Translations under genes and position numbers: made by a program
From: CAVXNB01 sp963763085
GTDB taxonomy: Bacteria; Actinomycetota; Acidimicrobiia; Acidimicrobiales; Bog-793
Assembly (NCBI GenBank): GCA_963763085.1
Contig: CAVXNB010000003.1
Location: forward strand, 806,001-870,000
Reading direction: 5' to 3'
Length of the DNA stretch: 64,000 nucleotides
Shown: piece after piece, positions 1 to 8,237 of the stretch
How positions within the stretch are numbered: the stretch's first letter is position 1
Layout: every line of letters begins with the position of its first letter
The notes under the pieces: model-generated
Database searches by the model: none
What the model was told of the DNA's origin: nothing
Seen by the model: the letters and a program-made list of their open reading frames with translations, nothing else

Positions 1-1
1 G

Positions 2-704
2 AGCACCGTCGGCATAACGACGACGGAGTCGGTCGCCTATGCCTACGCCATCCACTGCTCGAACGGCTCGAGCTGTCCGTCCTACCGCTTGTACCGGTCG
101 ACGAACTGGTTCTCCTCGTGGGTGGAGGTGCCTGCGCCCGCCAGCGGGAGGTTCAACGCGGCTGGAGGAATCAGCCTCAGCGCCTTCGGGCCGGTCGTCT
201 GGATCGTCGTCGGCAACGGTGAATCCCAGCTGATCTACTTCCATTCGACAAACGGGGCCCGCACCTTCGGGCGCATCGCCGGGATTCAAGGGATCTCGTG
301 CGGGATAGCGCCGTTCTCTCCGCCGCGTCCTGTGGATCAACTGCTCGACAGGAATGCAGGTGGCGTTTTTCCGGTCGGTCGACGGTGGAGCGCACCTGAC
401 CCGTCTACCGGTCACTGGCTTCGGGACCGGTGGAGCCGAGCTGTGGCCAGTTTCAGCCTCGATGGCGTTTTTCCGGAACGACATCGGGTCCACAGCAGGC
501 TTCTACAAGACGACTGATGGTGGACGGAGATTCGTGAGGCTCAGACGGCTACCGGCGGCGTTTGGAGCCGATGAGAGAGCCGATGGAAGAAACGTGACGA
601 ACGTAATCTTCGCCGACCCGCTTCACGGGTTGGCCCTCCTGAGCCAGGGCGCCGTGTTTCGGACAGCCGACGGCGGGACGCACTGGACACCGGTCCGGCT
701 GTAG
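2..704 (+). pseudogene. Ycf48-like Asp-box repeat protein, C-terminal part, frameshifted
   Basis: This is the distal part of a gene that enters from the left edge; the frame is open from base 2. The first frame is sensible to about position 320, and the frame at +1 takes over and runs to the stop at 704, so one base shift lies near 310-330. The second part shows Asp-box (BNR) turns: SVDGGAHLTRL, TTDGGRRFVRL and TADGGTHWTPV. Such turns are typical of Ycf48/Hcf136-like and neuraminidase-type beta-propellers. Homologous-looking proteins lie at 3680-5000 and 6051-7343, so this is one of at least three in the window. Its N-terminus, and therefore its export signal, is outside the window. The function is unknown; an extracytoplasmic structural or binding role is inferred from its relatives. 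Confidence 0.6.
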
Positions 705-820
705 CGAACTTCGGCCGCCGCTTCGTCGCCTCCCGGAGCGCTCCCCGCGTCGCTGGCGGGCTTCTGGTCGTACGTCTGCCGATCAAGGCCGAGCCCCTTC
801 CAAACACGCTTCGTGGGACG

Positions 821-1990
821 ATGGGCACTGTGCGCAGGCTCGGCGTCATCGCGATCATGATGACGGCGACACTGGCCTTCGGTACGAGTTCGGCTGTGGC
901 CACATCAACGGCCTGGGCGACGGCCAGGTCGACATCCGTTCCTAATAGCCGACCCTGGACTCAGACTCCACTACTGACCGAGGCTGGCACTGCCCCGCCG
1001 GTCCAGCTTCCGGGAACACCTTACGCGTACGCTGTCGCGTCCTTCTCCGTCGCCGGGTCATCGCCGGCAGAGCGCCTCGTGCGGATCGACCTCGCTGACG
1101 GCCGAGTCACAAAGGGCCCGGCGCTCGTCTCGGGGAGCTTCTTGCTTGCGATCGGCCGACAGGTCGCGGTGCTCTCTCCCGCGCGCGACTCTGAGAGAAG
1201 GGGCCCGTCCGGTCCCGAGACACTCCGTCTCGTACAGGGATCGTCCATGACGCTAGGGCGCGGTGTCGTCGTACCGGCACCGTCCCTCGGATATCAGACA
1301 ACACTTGTGAATGCTGCACTGGCGAACCACGGTCTGTGGTACCAGGTCGGTTCTGGCAACCGAATCGCTCTGGTGGACACCATCACCGGCGCCGTCCTTC
1401 GCTCGAGGCGATTCCCCTCGACGGTGATGAGTGTGGCTAGCTCTCCCGATGGGAGGCTCGTCTACGTCACCTTCGACGGGACGGACCCCACAACCAAACC
1501 TCCGAGGGCGGTCGTCGAGGAACTCGATGCCTCGTCCTTGAAGGTCCTCGCCCATCAGTACATCGATGGGGAGCTCACGGCTCTCGCGACCGCTGTGCCT
1601 GCCGGAGTCTGGGTGGCGAACAGCGGAGGCATGCAGTGGTCGGAGTTCCTCTACCTCTCTCCGAAGCTTTCGCAGGTCGTGAGGAAGCCTCTGTTCCCAT
1701 TCCCAAGCGGGACTGTGCCCACGCTTGACGGCGTCGTGACTCAGGGAGATTCGGCCCAGGTCCTCGGTCGCAGCGTCTTTCTAGTCGGGTCGGCGGGTGC
1801 CAGCTGTGACGGCCCAAGCACAGGCCGTTTCATCGCTGGGGCCTCGTTTCCCGAGTTGAGTAGCGGCCGAGCCGAGTCCTGGGATCTCTTTGCCGCTTGG
1901 CACGGCCTCCTTTATGGTGTTCGTTTTGCTGCCTCCCTGTTGAGTTTCGAAATTCTGCGGATTCAACCACCGAAGGCTTGTCGGGCTTGA
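821..1990 (+). CDS. Secreted beta-propeller-like protein, relative of the 8238-10619 sensor domain
   Basis: The 389-residue protein starts with a signal peptide (basic MGTVRRLG, then a hydrophobic stretch to about residue 28). The rest is a repeat-rich beta protein with segments such as RIDLADGRV, LVDTITGAVLRSRRF and SSPDGRLVYVTF, the pattern of a YVTN/WD40-like propeller. Its C-terminus, ending in IQPPKAC, and its middle region match the two extracellular repeats of the sigma-linked membrane protein at 8238-10619, which end in IPKAC. It therefore looks like a free, secreted version of that domain. No enzymatic motif is visible. It stands alone between two other exported-protein genes on the same strand, with gaps of 116 and 275 bp. 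Binding of a ligand or of the sensor is inference. Confidence 0.65.
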   Translation: MGTVRRLGVIAIMMTATLAFGTSSAVATSTAWATARSTSVPNSRPWTQTPLLTEAGTAPPVQLPGTPYAYAVASFSVAGSSPAERLVRIDLADGRVTKGPALVSGSFLLAIGRQVAVLSPARDSERRGPSGPETLRLVQGSSMTLGRGVVVPAPSLGYQTTLVNAALANHGLWYQVGSGNRIALVDTITGAVLRSRRFPSTVMSVASSPDGRLVYVTFDGTDPTTKPPRAVVEELDASSLKVLAHQYIDGELTALATAVPAGVWVANSGGMQWSEFLYLSPKLSQVVRKPLFPFPSGTVPTLDGVVTQGDSAQVLGRSVFLVGSAGASCDGPSTGRFIAGASFPELSSGRAESWDLFAAWHGLLYGVRFAASLLSFEILRIQPPKACRA

Positions 1991-2265
1991 GGCCAAGCTC
2001 GTCCGTGGCTGCCGCGAGCGCCCGTCCTTGCAAAGGTCGGCGATGACTGCTGAGCCCCCTGTTGGTGTTCTTGCGAGTCTCCAGACTGACCATGTCGTTC
2101 TAAGGGACTGACCTGGGTAACCGGGGCCTTATTGCTTTGCTTCTCCGGTCGCCTCATCTTTGGCGGGCTCCTCGGCGGGGAACCAGGTCATCCCTTAGTA
2201 CGTCAAACTGTCGTGGTCGTGAACTGCCTTTACGCGAAGTGGATCGCTGCCAACTTCGTGAGACC

Positions 2266-3507
2266 ATGAAGCCTGTGCGGATCCCGCGCGTCCTCGCGTG
2301 CTTGAGCGTGGCCTTGCTCGCGGCCGCCTGCGGCACGACGCTCGCCAGCACGCCGAAGGGCGCCTCAGCGTCGCGTCAACCGAACCCGGCCGCCTTGACC
2401 TCTGCCCGCATCGTCTACACCGTTCCCAACGACACCCAGGATCCACCGTGGGCTCTGACCGGCGGAAGCAATGGCGCATGGTCCTGGGACATAGGTACGG
2501 ACTCAACCATCGACTACGTAAGTGTCACCCACCACGAGCGCGTCTACCGACTCGATGCCGCTTGCTGCGGACGAGGTGACCGGGCATACCCCGGGCTCGC
2601 GGTTGCCCCGAATGGAACAGTCTGGGGCGTATTGAATCACTCGCTAGTCGAGCTGGATCCAGAAGGTGGCCACTTCTCCGTGACGACTCTGCCCAGTCCA
2701 CCAGCCGTCGAGGACGAGCCGTCGATGGACTTCAAGACGTCACAGAACTCCGCCGATCTCGTCATCGTCTCGCCAGACGCAACCGAGCTCGTTGTCGGCT
2801 TCGAGTGGGCTGGTGCCGTCGTGGTCTATCCGCTCGCTCATGGGGCAATCGGGCATCCCTCGATGATCCGGCTGCCAGAGGGCTATTTCGCGCTCGACAT
2901 CGCGGCCCTGGCGGACGGAACGATCGGCGTGGGTATGGAGCGCTTTGGCTCCAATCCCGAGCCCGAGGTCGACCTTGTTCACCATGGCGGTCCTCCGACT
3001 CAGGTGCGAGTCCCCGACGGCTTCGGCGTGGTTGCGGACGGTGCCGGGTTCCTCGTCGGCGACTACCGCCCCGAGTTCGTCACAGAAGCGGGTCGTGCGA
3101 GGTCGGTGCAGGCGGACTTCAAGCTGCCGAGCGGAGACAAGTGGACAGTGAACGCCGCCGACGGCGGACCTAATCGACTTATCCTTCTGCCCAGCGGCTT
3201 GATCGCGCGGACGCTCGACAACGGCCTTGTGGAGGTCGCGTCGCAGACACGTGCCCACCTCTTCGCGATGCCACGCCAGCGCTACCCGAACCTGCCCGAC
3301 TCGTGCGGCGGATGTTTCCAGCCCGGGTCGACGACGACGACCACCACGACCCTGGTCCCGCCGCCGAAGTGGATCTGGGAGCGAGACCGCGTCCAACAGG
3401 TCGTCAGCGACGACGAGGGTGACCTATGGATCCTGACCGGGACTCCGGCCTCGAGCATCGCCTTCGCCGAGATCACTGCAACCCAGTTGCACGCTGCCTT
3501 TGGGTAG
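2266..3507 (+). CDS. Putative lipoprotein with propeller-like repeats
   Basis: The ATG at 2266 is chosen over an upstream in-frame start because it places a lipoprotein-type signal at the N-terminus: basic MKPVRIPR, a hydrophobic core and a cysteine in LLAAACGTT. The mature part, about 390 residues, is beta-rich with short repeats such as VAPNGTVWGVL and DDEGDLWIL, suggestive of a propeller. A Thr-rich stretch near residues 362-369 looks like a linker. No known enzyme motif is visible. It belongs to the run of exported proteins from 1 to 5 kb, and the same strand suggests shared expression, although the gaps exceed 170 bp. The function is not recognised. Confidence 0.6.
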   Translation: MKPVRIPRVLACLSVALLAAACGTTLASTPKGASASRQPNPAALTSARIVYTVPNDTQDPPWALTGGSNGAWSWDIGTDSTIDYVSVTHHERVYRLDAACCGRGDRAYPGLAVAPNGTVWGVLNHSLVELDPEGGHFSVTTLPSPPAVEDEPSMDFKTSQNSADLVIVSPDATELVVGFEWAGAVVVYPLAHGAIGHPSMIRLPEGYFALDIAALADGTIGVGMERFGSNPEPEVDLVHHGGPPTQVRVPDGFGVVADGAGFLVGDYRPEFVTEAGRARSVQADFKLPSGDKWTVNAADGGPNRLILLPSGLIARTLDNGLVEVASQTRAHLFAMPRQRYPNLPDSCGGCFQPGSTTTTTTTLVPPPKWIWERDRVQQVVSDDEGDLWILTGTPASSIAFAEITATQLHAAFG

Positions 3508-3679
3508 ATCCCAAGGAGCCTCGGGGCACCCCCGAGGTCGGTAGTGGTCGAGGGCGGCTGGGGCGAGTCTCCGCGTAAGCGCTTTTCAGGGCGACTTCTG
3601 CGGTGCCCGGAGCCGTGCAAGGATCTCGATCCGCGAGCCGTCTCACGCCGTGAGGCGAGCGACGTGGAGGAAGTGGCGC

Positions 3680-5000
3680 GTGAAAATTCGATCTCGAAGG
3701 GTAGCGACGGTCGTGCTGGTCGCTGCGATCGGCGCCGCCGGCTGCACGGCGACACCCACTGGTTCCGGATCGGCTGCGCCGACAACGACGTCGGCCCCCA
3801 AGGTTACGGCGTCCTCGACCCCCTCGAGCACGACTCCGTCGCCGCCGACGACGGTCACCGATCCGTGGCGCGCCTACTGGACCTCGGTCAATCCCGGCAG
3901 CGCGATCGACTTTGTGACAGCGCACATGGGATGGCGGCTCGACGGTCAAGTATGGGGTCCGCGCCTCGACGACAACCTCGGGTCTGGGGTGGTCGACAAC
4001 GGCTCTGCGTGGCCGGGCACCTCGATCGCGGAGACGACCGACGGCGGGCGGATCTGGACGACGATCTTGCGCGTCAGCACCGGCATCTGGGGCATGGACC
4101 TCGTCTCGCAGGAAGTGGGCTTCGCCGTCGGGGTGACTGCCCTGTTCCGCACGACCGACGGCGGCGAACACTGGCAGCAGGTTTCCGAGCCAGCGGGCCA
4201 CCCGCTCGTTTGGGCCGACTTCGCGACGAGCGAGCTCGGCTACGGGCTCACCACGACCGGAACCCTGGTGCGAACGGTCGACGGCGCGTCGTCGTGGAGC
4301 TCCACAGGGCTTGCCGCAACAGGCACCGCTGCATGCTTTGCCTCGGCTCAGGTCGGTTACGTCGCCGACCGCTCAGGTGCCGTCTATGCCACCCACGACG
4401 GCGGAAGAACGTGGGCCGAGATCGAGCGCGCCCCGCTCCGCGAGGAGCAGTTCATTGGCCCCTGGAGCGATCTCTCGTGTAAGGGCACGAGCCTCTGGCT
4501 TGGCCAATGGCTGCTCTGTGCTGCCGCCTGTGCCGCTGCCAGCCCGTACTTGGTGGCACGCAGCGCCGACGGCGGCTCGTCATGGTCGACGATCGCAAGC
4601 GAATGGCCGGTGGCCTCGGCCGGAGCTGCGCCGGTCGCGAACCTGGCTACTGTCGCCGCAGGGCTGGCGGATCGCGGGGTGATCTTGGAGCTTCCCAACG
4701 GGAACGTCTCTCCGCCAACCAAGCCACAGCTCCGCGTTCTCAGCGCTCGGGCGGCGGACAGACGCGTACTCCACCGCTACCGTCCCAGCGCTGCCCGCTC
4801 CGTCTCCCTCCGCTTTGGACGTCCACGTCCGCGGCGTGACCTTCGTCGGGTTGACGGGCTGGCTGTACTTCGATGACACGGGCGTCGGATTTCAGGCGCA
4901 GCCCCGTGGTGAGCCCGTATTGTGGAGGACAACCGATGGAGGGTCGTCCTGGCAGGTTCTTGCTGCTGGCCCGTCGCAGCTACCTCCTTTCGCCCAGTAA
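3680..5000 (+). pseudogene. Ycf48-like Asp-box lipoprotein with a frameshift
   Basis: The GTG at 3680 is favoured because a GGAGG sequence at 3666-3670 precedes it and because it gives a clean lipoprotein signal (KIRSRRV, hydrophobic core, IGAAGCTA). A Ser/Thr/Pro-rich linker follows to about residue 60. Asp-box turns then recur: TTDGGRIWTTI, TTDGGEHWQQV, THDGGRTWAEI and SADGGSSWSTI. Near 4735 the frame changes by one base. The continuation ends at 5000 and includes a final turn, TTDGGSSWQVL. The repeats identify a photosystem-assembly-factor-Ycf48-like fold, which in non-phototrophs has no settled role. A surface or periplasmic binding function is inferred. The shift may be a sequence error. 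Confidence 0.65.
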
Positions 5001-5277
5001 CAAGAGATGATTCCCGCGGGCGGGGCTCGACTCGGCGGCCGCGGCTTCTGCATGGCAGATTCGTCCCTACGTTCTTGAATCTGGCCCGACAAGACCGCGA
5101 CGCGGGCAAGGTCGAGCACCCCACAGATCGCCAATTCCGCGTTGGATACGTGGCATGTGACGGCGAGTGCGGTCCGCTCGTCGTCGAGCATGGACCCGAA
5201 CTCGTTCTCGAGCCGTGCTTCGAGTGATCGACGCAGGACTCCAGCTCAGGGCGCCACCGCAGTGTCGTGACATCCAT
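4892..5277 (-). pseudogene. Possible small hypothetical gene, frameshifted
   Basis: On the minus strand an ATG at 5277 begins MDVTTLRWRPELESCV. After a one-base shift near 5225 the text becomes SLEARLENEF and then MLDDERTALAVTCHVSNAEL, which reads like a real alpha-helical protein. The frame closes at 4892, overlapping the tail of the opposite-strand Asp-box gene. No family is recognised. The stretch from 5278 to 5557 shows no convincing gene on either strand, although a minus-strand frame (for example HDVVETLLRACLFL) could be a detached part of the next gene. Weak call. Confidence 0.25.
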
Positions 5278-5557
5278 GGCCAGCGCTCTTCGCCGACCGC
5301 GAGTTCGGCGTCGACGGGCACTCCGTCCGGCCGCTGCGGGTTGCTGTCCGGCCGGTCGACCACCCACGATGCAGCCGGAGTCGACGAGATCACCGTGGAC
5401 CAAGTCGCTTACCTTGTCTTCTCGAGCTTCCGCGGACGGTGTCGGCACGTCAGATCCCGCTCCGTACTTCGCCAACATCCGGTTGTTGACCGTGGCCAGG
5501 AACAGGCACGCACGAAGGAGGGTCTCCACGACGTCGTGCCCTGCGACCTCCTTCTCG

Positions 5558-5950
5558 TTACTCGGAGTGACCGATGTTGTTGCCGCCGAGGCGTGGCGCG
5601 AGCGATCTCGACGTGCATCGGGCACGGAAGCTCGCGGGGTCCGTTCCTTTTGCAGCAACGTAGTTGACCTCGTCCACGCCGTGCGTGATGCGGTTCCTCG
5701 CGAAGCGGAGGCCCATGAGCAGGCCCTCGATATTCTCGGCGTCATCGGCGAGCACGGCGCCGTAGGCCATCGGGAAGTGATTGCGGAGATGGTCGTAGAC
5801 GACGCCGATCCACCATAACGACTCTCCGATCGCAGCGAAGGCGCCGATGGGGTCGTTCCAGCCCACCACTCGAACCCGTTCGAGAGCACGGTTCATCGCC
5901 TGCACCGCCCACTGGAGTGGTACGAACTCGAGGCCGGGGACGTCGTTCAT
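5558..5950 (-). CDS. Small helical protein with a HEPN-like Rx4H motif
   Basis: The 130-residue protein starts MNDVPGLEFVPLQW and is mostly helical. Near residue 83 it contains RNRITHG, which fits the Rx4-6H signature of HEPN-domain proteins, where this motif forms an RNase active site in many toxin and defence families. The surrounding composition (hydrophobic helices, WWIGVVYDHLRNHF) is compatible with the fold. The last 25 or so residues look out of frame, so the true C-terminus may continue in another frame. There is no obvious antitoxin partner next door. The HEPN assignment rests on the short motif only and needs profile comparison. The function is unknown. Confidence 0.45.
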   Translation of the reverse strand: MNDVPGLEFVPLQWAVQAMNRALERVRVVGWNDPIGAFAAIGESLWWIGVVYDHLRNHFPMAYGAVLADDAENIEGLLMGLRFARNRITHGVDEVNYVAAKGTDPASFRARCTSRSLAPRLGGNNIGHSE

Positions 5951-6050
5951 GCCAGCGACGGTAGGCCGGCCCGAGGTCGCGCTGCGCAGTAGTTTCTGAC
6001 CGGAGTGCTCCCGTTTTCGACCGGCGCGCGCTCCTGGTTTCGATCAGCAT

Positions 6051-7343
6051 TCACAGGTGACTCGAGTTGGGCGGGTTTGCATATCCCGGAGGTGGATTGA
6101 TCGCATTGGCATTGATGGCCGCGGTCGGCACCTCAGGCTCACCGGCTGGAAGGAGGTCTCTGGCCGAGGGTGCCGATCTCGTAAGGATGTGCCAGGCCGC
6201 GCCTCCATCGTCGGTTGCGAGCAGCAGGTTCTCCACCCTCCTAGGATGCTCGGTCTGCTCAGTGACCAACACCCAGCCGTGGGTGGCATCAATGAACGTT
6301 GCAGCGCCGGGCGTGAAGAACGCTCGTCGGGAGAACAGGACGAACGTGTGGGAAAAGTGCGCACCCCCATCCTTTGTCCGAGTCATGGAGATCTCGCCGT
6401 ACTGGCAGGCAAGGCACGACCCGAGGAACCACGCGTGCTCGCTGTCGGCTACGCCGAAGGCGTTCGTGTAAGCGTCGAACTCGGAGCCGTGCTCTGGACC
6501 TGGCACCGAATACCACTCGCTGAGACGGACCTTCCAGTGTGTGCCGCCGTCAAGGCTCCGCACCAGTACTGTGGACGCGTTGCCGTTGCCTATCCGGAAG
6601 ACGTAGTCGGCCCACACCGTCTGACCAGCACACGACAGCGTCGGCGTGGGCACCAGGTTGGCCGCCGTGCCGACACGCGATTTGGGAAGCGAGGTTGTGA
6701 GGACGCCAGCATTCAGGAAGTAGATCGTGCCTCCCCCAGCGATCCAACCTTCGAGGTCGTTCACGAAACATAGATCAGAGATCGCCACTGGGGTCCGAAT
6801 CCGCCTCCAGATCTCTCCGCGGTCGTTCGTGAACAGGAGCGTCCCAGCAGACGTGAGTCCGTACCCGACGAGGTCGTCGGTGAAGTCGACAGTGACAAGT
6901 CCGCCCTCCGGTGGAACCGGGAGCCTGGACCAAGACGCTCCCCCGTCGGTGGTGTGAAGCAGCGGCCCGTAAGTGACAGCGGTCCCGGAATACCTCGCCG
7001 TGACGGCCCACCCGTTGAGAGAATCGACGAAGTCGATAGCCACTGCGTTGTGCGCGCCGTTTCCTTGGCGCCAGTGCGAGCCGCCATCCACCGTGTAGTC
7101 GATCCGACCTGAGGTGCTCACGACGGCGCCACGCTTAGGGGTCGTGAAGAAGAGTGGTGGGTCTTTGGGCGAGCCAGGAGGTTGGGAAGCGGGCCGCGAT
7201 GTGACTGTCGTGCTCTGAAGAGCCGATGCGGAATGAGCTGGAATCGTTGCGCTGCTTTCACTGCTGCCGCTATCGCTCCATGCGCTGAAAATCACAAGAA
7301 CGGAACCAAGAAGGGCGCTGGACAGTGCTCTCCGACCCCGCAT
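6051..7343 (-). CDS. Secreted Ycf48-like Asp-box repeat protein
   Basis: The intact 430-residue protein has an N-terminal signal peptide (MRGRRAL, hydrophobic to about residue 22) followed by a Ser/Pro-rich linker. Asp-box turns are spaced through the chain: TVDGGSHWRQG, TTDGGASWSRL, TNDRGEIWRRI, SLDGGTHWKVR, TKDGGAHFSHT and TDDGGAAWHIL. These mark a six- or seven-bladed propeller of the Ycf48/BNR type. It is the only complete copy of this family in the window; the other two carry shifts. No catalytic residues of sialidases are evident. It is transcribed away from 7584-8186, leaving about 240 bp of divergent intergenic DNA (7344-7583) in which I see no clear element. Confidence 0.7.
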   Translation of the reverse strand: MRGRRALSSALLGSVLVIFSAWSDSGSSESSATIPAHSASALQSTTVTSRPASQPPGSPKDPPLFFTTPKRGAVVSTSGRIDYTVDGGSHWRQGNGAHNAVAIDFVDSLNGWAVTARYSGTAVTYGPLLHTTDGGASWSRLPVPPEGGLVTVDFTDDLVGYGLTSAGTLLFTNDRGEIWRRIRTPVAISDLCFVNDLEGWIAGGGTIYFLNAGVLTTSLPKSRVGTAANLVPTPTLSCAGQTVWADYVFRIGNGNASTVLVRSLDGGTHWKVRLSEWYSVPGPEHGSEFDAYTNAFGVADSEHAWFLGSCLACQYGEISMTRTKDGGAHFSHTFVLFSRRAFFTPGAATFIDATHGWVLVTEQTEHPRRVENLLLATDDGGAAWHILTRSAPSARDLLPAGEPEVPTAAINANAINPPPGYANPPNSSHL

Positions 7344-7583
7344 GAGCAGTTTCTACACCCGGACACGTCGTAGAAGGACGCGAGAACGCGCCGTAATGAC
7401 AACAGAGGCGCAGAGGAGGGCCCCAAAGGCCTATGCGGGGAGCCGCCGGAAGCGACGCGCGAACTGCCAGACCTTGCTCGTGTTCCCAAGATCATTTAGC
7501 TTCGCGACTGTTCAAGCAATGAAGTCCGGATGCCCGACCGCGTGCTCGGCTCAACCGTCTGACGTCGCTCGTACACTGTCTCG

Positions 7584-8186
7584 GTGATAGAGCTTCCGGT
7601 CTTCATCCCTCACTGGGTCTATGAATGCTGCGGCGAGCCTCTCCACGTCGGCGATGTGGTCGAGCTTCAGTTAACCCTCTTCGGTGAAGTCACTGCTTCC
7701 GATGAGCCCGAACAAGTTGAGGTCCTGGAGGACGGGAGTGTCCGCGTAGTAGGTCACGTCGTGGACCAACTCACCGAGGCGGATGGCTTTATAGCCCCGG
7801 GAACGCTCATCCAAGCTGGCCCACTGCAATTCGGTGTGGTCGATTTGGTGATTTCGTCGGGCGCCTGTTGCGTGGGCCGAATCTATGAAGAACGTCACGG
7901 AACGCCGGCCGGACGGACCTCAGGCCGGCTCTCATCTATTGCGAGACGTCAGGTGATCTGGGATCGGATGGGTGAGGGGGCGTATTCATTTTCTGCCTAT
8001 GGCGCATCCGTCGACGTCGACGCCACCGATCCAATCGACCAGATAACGGTAGAGCCGCCGCCCGCTTCTCCGGAGTCCGGATGGATTGCCTTCGTCGGCG
8101 CCCCAGAGGGATGGTCCCACAAAGCTCCGATCGATGAGGAGCCGGAAACATGGGACTTTCAGCTCACGCTATCCGTTGAAGATTGA
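7584..8186 (+). CDS. Hypothetical protein resembling the DUF6578 family
   Basis: The 200-residue cytoplasmic-looking protein starts at GTG 7584. Its N-terminus, VYECCGEPLHVGDVVEL, resembles the conserved start (CCG.P..VGD) of actinobacterial DUF6578 proteins. That family name is recalled from memory and was not searched. No signal peptide or membrane segment is visible. Almost no untranslated leader is apparent, and no Shine-Dalgarno sequence precedes the GTG, so leaderless translation is possible. It converges on the sensor gene that ends at 8238, leaving about 50 bp. No function can be assigned. Confidence 0.5.
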   Translation: MIELPVFIPHWVYECCGEPLHVGDVVELQLTLFGEVTASDEPEQVEVLEDGSVRVVGHVVDQLTEADGFIAPGTLIQAGPLQFGVVDLVISSGACCVGRIYEERHGTPAGRTSGRLSSIARRQVIWDRMGEGAYSFSAYGASVDVDATDPIDQITVEPPPASPESGWIAFVGAPEGWSHKAPIDEEPETWDFQLTLSVED

Positions 8187-8237
8187 AGATTGATTCGGGC
8201 CGCAAGTGTATCGGGAAGAGCCGTGGAGCGGCTGAGC

